This document shows, one piece after another, positions 21,314-25,647 of a stretch of DNA of 25,647 nucleotides. Every line of letters begins with the position of its first letter. Position 1 is the first letter of the stretch. Source of the stretch: Actinomycetes bacterium (GTDB taxonomy: Bacteria; Actinomycetota; Actinomycetes; Mycobacteriales; Mycobacteriaceae); NCBI GenBank assembly GCA_023415515.1, contig JAEZKH010000357.1, positions 1 through 25,647 on the forward strand, in the 5' to 3' direction. The translations under genes were made by a program, and so were the position numbers. The notes beneath the pieces were generated by a model that was not told the DNA's origin, did not search any database, and saw only the letters and a list, made by a program, of their open reading frames with translations.

Positions 21314-23296
21314 GTGCCCGATCCAGCGACGTACCGACCGGCGCCCGGATCGATCCCCGTCGAGCCCGGTGTGTACCGGTTTCGCGATCCGCACGGACGA
21401 GTCATCTACGTCGGCAAGGCGAAGAGCCTCCGCAGCCGGCTGAACTCCTATTTCGCCGATATCTCCGGGTTGGCGCCGCGAACCAGGCAGATGGTGATGG
21501 CCGCGGCCAGCGTCGAGTGGACGGTGGTGAGCACCGAGGTCGAGGCCCTTCAGCTGGAGTACAACTGGATCAAGGAGTTCGACCCGCGGTTCAACATCCG
21601 CTATCGCGACGACAAGTCTTATCCTGTGCTGGCGGTGACGCTGAACGAGGAGTACCCCCGGCTGATGGTCTACCGGGGTCCGCGGCGCAAGGGCGTCCGC
21701 TATTTCGGGCCGTACTCGCATGCCTGGGCGATCCGGGAGACGCTCGACCTACTCACCCGGGTGTTTCCGGCGCGGACCTGTTCGGCAGGAGTCTTCAAGC
21801 GGCACAGACAGATCGACCGGCCCTGTCTGCTGGGGAACATCGACAAGTGCTCGGCGCCGTGCATCGGCCGCGTCACGGCGGACGAGCACCGCAGGATCGT
21901 GGGTGACTTCTGCGACTTCCTCGCAGGCAAGACCGACCGGCTGGCTCGCGACATGGAACGTGAGATGGGCCAGGCAGCAGAGCGGCTCGACTTCGAGCGC
22001 GCGGCGCGGCTACGTGACAACATCGGCGCCCTCAAGCGGGCGTTGGAAAAGCAGACCGTCGTGTTCGGCGACGGCACCGACGCCGACGTGGTGGCCTTCG
22101 CCGACGACGAACTCGAGGCCGCCGTCCAGGTGTTCCACGTCCGCGGCGGACGGGTGCGCGGCCAGCGCGGCTGGATCGTCGAGAAGTCCGGCGATCCAGA
22201 AGATCCCGGTCAGGGCCATCTCGTCGAGCAGTTCCTCACGCAGTTCTACGGCGATCAGGCAGAACTGGGCGGCGCGGCAGACGAGGCGACCAACCCGGTG
22301 CCACGCCAGATCCTGGTGCCGGTGTTGCCGCCCAACGCCGACGAGCTGGAGACCTGGCTGTGTCGGCTGCGTGGCTCGCGGGTCGCATTACGGGTGCCGA
22401 GGCGCGGCGACAAACGCGCGCTGGCCGAGACTGTCAAACGCAACGCACAGGACGCACTGGCGCAGCACAAGCTCAAGCGGGCCGGTGACTTCACCGCGAG
22501 ATCAGCTGCGCTGCAGAGTATTCAGGAAGCACTCGGACTGGCTGACGCGCCGCTACGGATAGAATGCGTCGACATCAGCCATGTCCAGGGCACTGATGTG
22601 GTGGCATCGCTCGTGGTGTTCGAGGACGGCCTGCCACGCAAGTCCGACTACCGGCACTACGCGATCCGGGAGGCGGCAGGCGACGGGCGATCCGACGACG
22701 TGGCCTCGATCGCCGAGGTGACGCGGCGACGGTTCGCGCGGCACGTGTCCGATCTGGCGAACACCAGCGTCCTTACCGCTGAGGGGAAATCGCGCAGGTT
22801 CGCCTACCCGCCGAACCTCTATGTCGTCGACGGCGGTGCACCGCAGGTCAACGCGGCCGCCGCGGTGCTCGAGGAGCTAGGCGTCACCGATGTCGCCGTC
22901 ATCGGGCTGGCGAAGCGGCTCGAAGAGGTGTGGGTGCCGTCGGAGCCGGACCCCGTGATCATGCCCCGCAACAGCGAGGGCCTCTTCCTGCTGCAGCGGG
23001 TGCGCGACGAGGCGCACCGGTTCGCGATCAACTACCACCGCAGCAAACGGTCGAAGCGGATGACGGCCTCGGCCCTGGATGCCGTGCCCGGCCTCGGGGA
23101 GCACCGACGCAAGGCGCTCGTCAGCCACTTCGGGTCGGTGGCCAGGTTGAAGCAGGCCAGCATCGAGGAGATCACCTCGGTTCCGGGTATCGGCGTCGCG
23201 ACGGCGAAGTCCGTACTGGAGGCGCTCGGCGTCGCCACCGAATCGTCAGCGCCCGCCCCGGCGATCGGAGATGATCAGACCAGGGCATCGGGATGA
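21314..23296 (+). CDS. uvrC: Excinuclease ABC subunit C
   Basis: UvrC makes both incisions in nucleotide-excision repair with UvrA and UvrB. The 660-residue protein has the GIY-YIG nuclease at the N-terminus (GVYRF at 19-23, IYVGKAKSLRSRL at 31-43). The UVR motif that binds UvrB is near 216-245 (ERLDFERAARLRDNI). The RNase H-like second nuclease has ECVDISHVQG and VVDGGAPQV. Tandem helix-hairpin-helix DNA-binding repeats near 585-645 have VPGLGEHRRKAL and VPGIGVATAKSV. The start is the leaderless GTG at 21314, which gives MPDPATYRPAPG. It ends in ATGA overlap with rapZ, the conserved actinobacterial order. Confidence 0.97.
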   Translation: MPDPATYRPAPGSIPVEPGVYRFRDPHGRVIYVGKAKSLRSRLNSYFADISGLAPRTRQMVMAAASVEWTVVSTEVEALQLEYNWIKEFDPRFNIRYRDDKSYPVLAVTLNEEYPRLMVYRGPRRKGVRYFGPYSHAWAIRETLDLLTRVFPARTCSAGVFKRHRQIDRPCLLGNIDKCSAPCIGRVTADEHRRIVGDFCDFLAGKTDRLARDMEREMGQAAERLDFERAARLRDNIGALKRALEKQTVVFGDGTDADVVAFADDELEAAVQVFHVRGGRVRGQRGWIVEKSGDPEDPGQGHLVEQFLTQFYGDQAELGGAADEATNPVPRQILVPVLPPNADELETWLCRLRGSRVALRVPRRGDKRALAETVKRNAQDALAQHKLKRAGDFTARSAALQSIQEALGLADAPLRIECVDISHVQGTDVVASLVVFEDGLPRKSDYRHYAIREAAGDGRSDDVASIAEVTRRRFARHVSDLANTSVLTAEGKSRRFAYPPNLYVVDGGAPQVNAAAAVLEELGVTDVAVIGLAKRLEEVWVPSEPDPVIMPRNSEGLFLLQRVRDEAHRFAINYHRSKRSKRMTASALDAVPGLGEHRRKALVSHFGSVARLKQASIEEITSVPGIGVATAKSVLEALGVATESSAPAPAIGDDQTRASG

Positions 23297-24222
23297 CGGA
23301 TCAGGGTACGGGTGAGCAGTTGCGGGGCAAAGACGCGCCGCGGGACACGGGCGCGGATTCGGGGATCGACGTCGTCCTGGTCACCGGCCTGTCTGGCGCG
23401 GGCCGCGGCACCGCGGCCAAGGTGCTCGAGGACCTCGGCTGGTATGTCGGCGACAACCTGCCGCCCGAACTGATCGCCCGCATGGTGGACCTCGGCTTGG
23501 CCGCCGGTTCGCGTATCACCCAGCTCGCGGTGGTGATGGATGTCCGGTCGCGCGGCTTCACCGGCGACTTGGACTGGGTACGTACGGATTTGGCGACACG
23601 CGGTATCTCACCGAGAGTATTGTTCCTCGAGGCGTCCGACGACATCCTCGTGCGTCGGTACGAGCAGAACCGGCGCAGCCACCCGTTGCAGGGCAACCAG
23701 ACGCTGGCCGAGGGCATCGCCGCCGAGCGCGCCATGCTCGCGCCGGTGCGGGCCACCGCGGACCTGATCATCGACACGTCCACGCTTCCGGTGCCGGCGC
23801 TTCGAGAGAGCATCGAGAACGCCTTCGGTGGCGAGACCGTCGCTCACACCAGCGTGACGGTCGAGTCGTTCGGCTACAAATACGGGCTGCCGATGGATGC
23901 CGATACCGTGATGGATGTGCGCTTCCTGCCGAACCCGCACTGGGTCGACGAGTTGCGGCGTCACACCGGGCAGCATCCCGCCGTCCGCGAGTACGTGCTC
24001 GGACAGCCGGGCGCCGCGGAATTCCTCGAGACCTACCATCGACTGTTGGACCTGGTGATCGAGGGCTATCGGCGGGAGGGCAAGCGCTACATGACCGTGG
24101 CCATCGGATGCACAGGCGGTAAGCATCGCAGCGTCGCGATGGCCGAGGCGCTGGCCGCGCGATTGCAGGGCGGTGACCAACTGACGGTGCGGGTCCTGCA
24201 CCGGGACCTGGGCCGCGAATGA
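23293..24222 (+). CDS. rapZ: RNase adapter-like protein RapZ (YvcJ family)
   Basis: This 309-residue YvcJ/RapZ family protein has an N-terminal P-loop domain. Its Walker A reads G32-LSGAG-R38-G39-T40, so the usual Lys and following Ser/Thr are replaced by Arg and Gly. I recall the same change in the M. tuberculosis protein Rv1421. ASDDILVRRYEQNRRSHPL follows. The C-terminal domain has KYGLPMDAD, MDVRFLPNPHW and the ligand/RNA-binding loop GCTGGKHRS at 272-280. In E. coli RapZ controls glmS through GlmZ decay; that RNA is not known in mycobacteria. The gene begins by ATGA overlap with uvrC and precedes yvcK and whiA. Nucleotide hydrolysis is uncertain with this P-loop. Confidence 0.94.
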   Translation: MTDQGTGEQLRGKDAPRDTGADSGIDVVLVTGLSGAGRGTAAKVLEDLGWYVGDNLPPELIARMVDLGLAAGSRITQLAVVMDVRSRGFTGDLDWVRTDLATRGISPRVLFLEASDDILVRRYEQNRRSHPLQGNQTLAEGIAAERAMLAPVRATADLIIDTSTLPVPALRESIENAFGGETVAHTSVTVESFGYKYGLPMDADTVMDVRFLPNPHWVDELRRHTGQHPAVREYVLGQPGAAEFLETYHRLLDLVIEGYRREGKRYMTVAIGCTGGKHRSVAMAEALAARLQGGDQLTVRVLHRDLGRE

Positions 24223-24224
24223 GC

Positions 24225-24271
24225 TCCCGCACGCGAGGAGGACAGATGGGTCCCGCACTCGAGGAGGACGG
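24225..24271 (+). repeat. Duplicated 21-base unit containing the ribosome-binding site of yvcK
   Basis: Two copies of a 21-base unit (24225-24245 and 24251-24271) differ at two bases and lie 26 bases apart. Each contains GAGGAGGAC, so two strong ribosome sites stand in tandem before yvcK. The first is followed by ATG at 24246, the second by the TTG start of yvcK. Confidence 0.85.
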
Positions 24272-24275
24272 TTGA
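24246..24275 (+). CDS. Putative 9-residue leader ORF overlapping the yvcK start
   Basis: ATG at 24246 has AGGAGG 4 bases upstream and opens a frame coding MGPALEEDG. Its TGA stop (24273-24275) overlaps the TTG start of yvcK at 24272. The arrangement would couple translation of yvcK to this mini-frame. It arose from the local 21-base duplication and may be a simple by-product. Confidence 0.3.
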   Translation: MGPALEEDG

Positions 24276-25303
24276 GTTCGCGCATCGTCGCCCTTGGCGG
24301 TGGCCATGGGCTGTATGCGACCCTGTCGGCCGCCCGCAGGCTCACGCCGCACGTCACCGCGGTCGTGACCGTCGCCGACGACGGCGGTTCGTCGGGTCGA
24401 CTACGCAGCGAACTCGATGTAGTCCCACCAGGTGACCTTCGAATGGCGTTGGCGGCGTTGGCATCCGACAGTCCACACGGTCGTTTGTGGGCGACGATCC
24501 TGCAGCACAGGTTCGGCGGAAGCGGCGCGCTCGCCGGCCACCCGATAGGCAACCTGCTGATGGCAGGCCTGAACGAGGTTCTCGCCGATCCCGTTGCAGC
24601 GCTTGACGAATTGGGCCGGATACTCGGCGTGAAGGGTCGGGTGTTGCCGATGTGCCCGATCGCATTGCAGATCGAAGCCGATGTCGCAGGCCTGGAATCG
24701 GATCCGCGGATGAGCAGGGTGATCCGCGGCCAGGTGGCGATCGCCACCACACCAGGCAAGGTCCGACGGGTGCGGCTGCTGCCGGGCGATCCGCCGGCCA
24801 CCCGCCAGGCCGTCGACGCGATCATGAGTGCCGACCTGGTGGTTCTCGGACCCGGTTCGTGGTTCACCAGCGTGATCCCGCACGTCCTGGTGCCCGAACT
24901 GGCCGCGGCGCTGCAAGCGACCACCGCGCGGCGCGCGCTGGTGCTCAACCTCGTCGCCGAGCCGGGGGAGACGGCGGGGTTCTCCGTCGAACGGCACATC
25001 CACGTGTTGTCGCAGCATGCGCCCGGTTTCAGGGTCAACGAGATCATCGTGGACGCCGCCCAGGTGCCCGCTGCGCGGGAAAGGGAGCAGCTCATCCGCA
25101 CCGCGACGATACTGGGTGCTGCAGTTCAGTTTGCTGAGGTGTCCAGACCTGGTACACCTTTACATGACCCGGCGAGGTTGGCCGCGGCGCTGGAGGGGGT
25201 CCGCTTACGCGGAACGGAACCCGGGGGCACCCTCCACCAGCCGACGATTCCCACACCCGCCCGGATTGTTGACGGACCGAGAGGTGACGACCCGTGGCGA
25301 TGA
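24272..25303 (+). CDS. yvcK: YvcK/CuvA family protein
   Basis: This 343-residue YvcK (CofD-like, gluconeogenesis factor) protein has GGGHGL at the N-terminus, then TVADDGGSSGRLR, PPGDLRMAL, GHPIGNLL and VLGPGSWFTSV, the family's UDP-sugar-binding fold. By family knowledge it binds UDP-GlcNAc and is needed for growth on gluconeogenic carbon and for cell shape; in mycobacteria it is called CuvA and is a Ser/Thr-kinase substrate near its C-terminus. The tail here keeps threonines (HQPTIPTPAR). The start is TTG at 24272 with AGGAGG 4 bases before it. The end overlaps whiA by 10 bases. Confidence 0.95.
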   Translation: MSSRIVALGGGHGLYATLSAARRLTPHVTAVVTVADDGGSSGRLRSELDVVPPGDLRMALAALASDSPHGRLWATILQHRFGGSGALAGHPIGNLLMAGLNEVLADPVAALDELGRILGVKGRVLPMCPIALQIEADVAGLESDPRMSRVIRGQVAIATTPGKVRRVRLLPGDPPATRQAVDAIMSADLVVLGPGSWFTSVIPHVLVPELAAALQATTARRALVLNLVAEPGETAGFSVERHIHVLSQHAPGFRVNEIIVDAAQVPAAREREQLIRTATILGAAVQFAEVSRPGTPLHDPARLAAALEGVRLRGTEPGGTLHQPTIPTPARIVDGPRGDDPWR

Positions 25304-25647
25304 CAGCCGAGGTCAAAGACGAGCTGAGTCGTCTCGTCGTCAATTCGGTCAGCGCGCGCCGTGCCGAGGTCGCGTCGTTGCTGCGGTTCGCGGGCGGCCT
25401 GCACATCGTGTCTGGCCGTGTCGTCGTCGAGGCCGAAGTCGACCTCGGCATCATCGCGCGCCGCCTTCGCAAGGACATCTTCGACCTGTACGGATACAAC
25501 GCGGTGGTTCATGTGTTGTCCGCCAGCGGAATTCGTAAGAGCACGCGGTATGTGGTCCGGGTGGCCAAGGACGGCGAGGCGTTGGCGCGGCAGACCGGAC
25601 TGCTGGATCTGCGCGGGCGGCCGGTGCGCGGCCTGCCTGCGCAGGTC
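25294..25647 (+). CDS. whiA: Sporulation/division regulator WhiA (5' part, cut by window end)
   Basis: The first 118 residues of WhiA are present; the frame is open at the end of the window. The start VAMTAEVKDELSRLVV is close to M. tuberculosis WhiA (MAMTTDVKDEL). The segment covers the N-terminal LAGLIDADG-like domain: RRAEVASLLRFAGGLHIV, LRKDIFDLYGY and VVHVLSASGIRKSTRY. GTG at 25294 is preferred because AGGTG (25282-25286) is 7 bases upstream; ATG at 25300 (ATGA overlap) is the alternative. The DNA-binding helix-turn-helix lies beyond the window. WhiA controls division genes in Streptomyces and is near-universal in Gram-positive bacteria. Confidence 0.95.
   Translation, partial: MAMTAEVKDELSRLVVNSVSARRAEVASLLRFAGGLHIVSGRVVVEAEVDLGIIARRLRKDIFDLYGYNAVVHVLSASGIRKSTRYVVRVAKDGEALARQTGLLDLRGRPVRGLPAQV

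Overview
The window comes from a high-GC actinobacterium, almost certainly a mycobacterium and probably a fast grower (Mycolicibacterium type). The gene order priA ... fmt-rsmB-rpe-ribD ... P55-lprG | ribE ... ribBA-ribH-Rv1417-like ... uvrC-rapZ-yvcK-whiA is the conserved mycobacterial order known from the M. tuberculosis Rv1402-Rv1423 region. The protein sequences, the lipoprotein pair P55/LprG, and many starts with a TANNNT box 6-7 bases before an ATG/GTG (leaderless mRNAs) agree with this. Family and ortholog calls are made from remembered sequences and visible motifs, not from a database search.

Layout. 1-3680: the 3' end of a helicase-dead priA, then a DUF2207 membrane protein and a LemA protein, an overlapping pair that I do not recall at this place in M. 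tuberculosis. 3683-7650: fmt, rsmB, rpe and ribD on the plus strand, nearly all with ATGA overlaps. 7631-12453 (minus strand): an accessory block with two paralogous two-gene ABC modules. Each has a 349-residue FtsX/MacB-like permease followed by an ABC ATPase fused to a C-terminal cyclic-nucleotide-binding domain. A DJ-1/PfpI-family gene lies between the modules. 12454-15153: a regulatory region, a 51-residue Cys-containing protein, and the lprG-P55 operon on the minus strand. 15195-18861: the riboflavin genes ribE, ribBA and ribH with two small membrane/secreted proteins and a PH-domain membrane protein. 18848-21234 (minus strand): a GNAT acetyltransferase and a lipoprotein gamma-glutamyltransferase. 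21314-25647: uvrC, rapZ, yvcK and the 5' part of whiA, cut by the window end.

How the genes work together. ribD, ribE, ribBA and ribH supply all the core riboflavin enzymes, and rpe feeds the ribulose 5-phosphate pool that RibBA uses. LprG and P55 form the triacylglyceride/lipoglycan export pair of the mycobacterial envelope. rapZ-yvcK-whiA is the conserved actinobacterial block linked to envelope precursor control and cell division. The ABC/cNMP modules look like tripartite-efflux or lipoprotein-type ABC machines carrying a nucleotide-sensing domain; their substrate is unknown. They are the most unusual part of the window.

No stretch longer than 300 bases lacks a gene. The longest gap (12454-12658, 205 bases) holds divergent promoter candidates. 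I saw no tRNA, rRNA, insertion sequence, CRISPR array or recognisable riboswitch.
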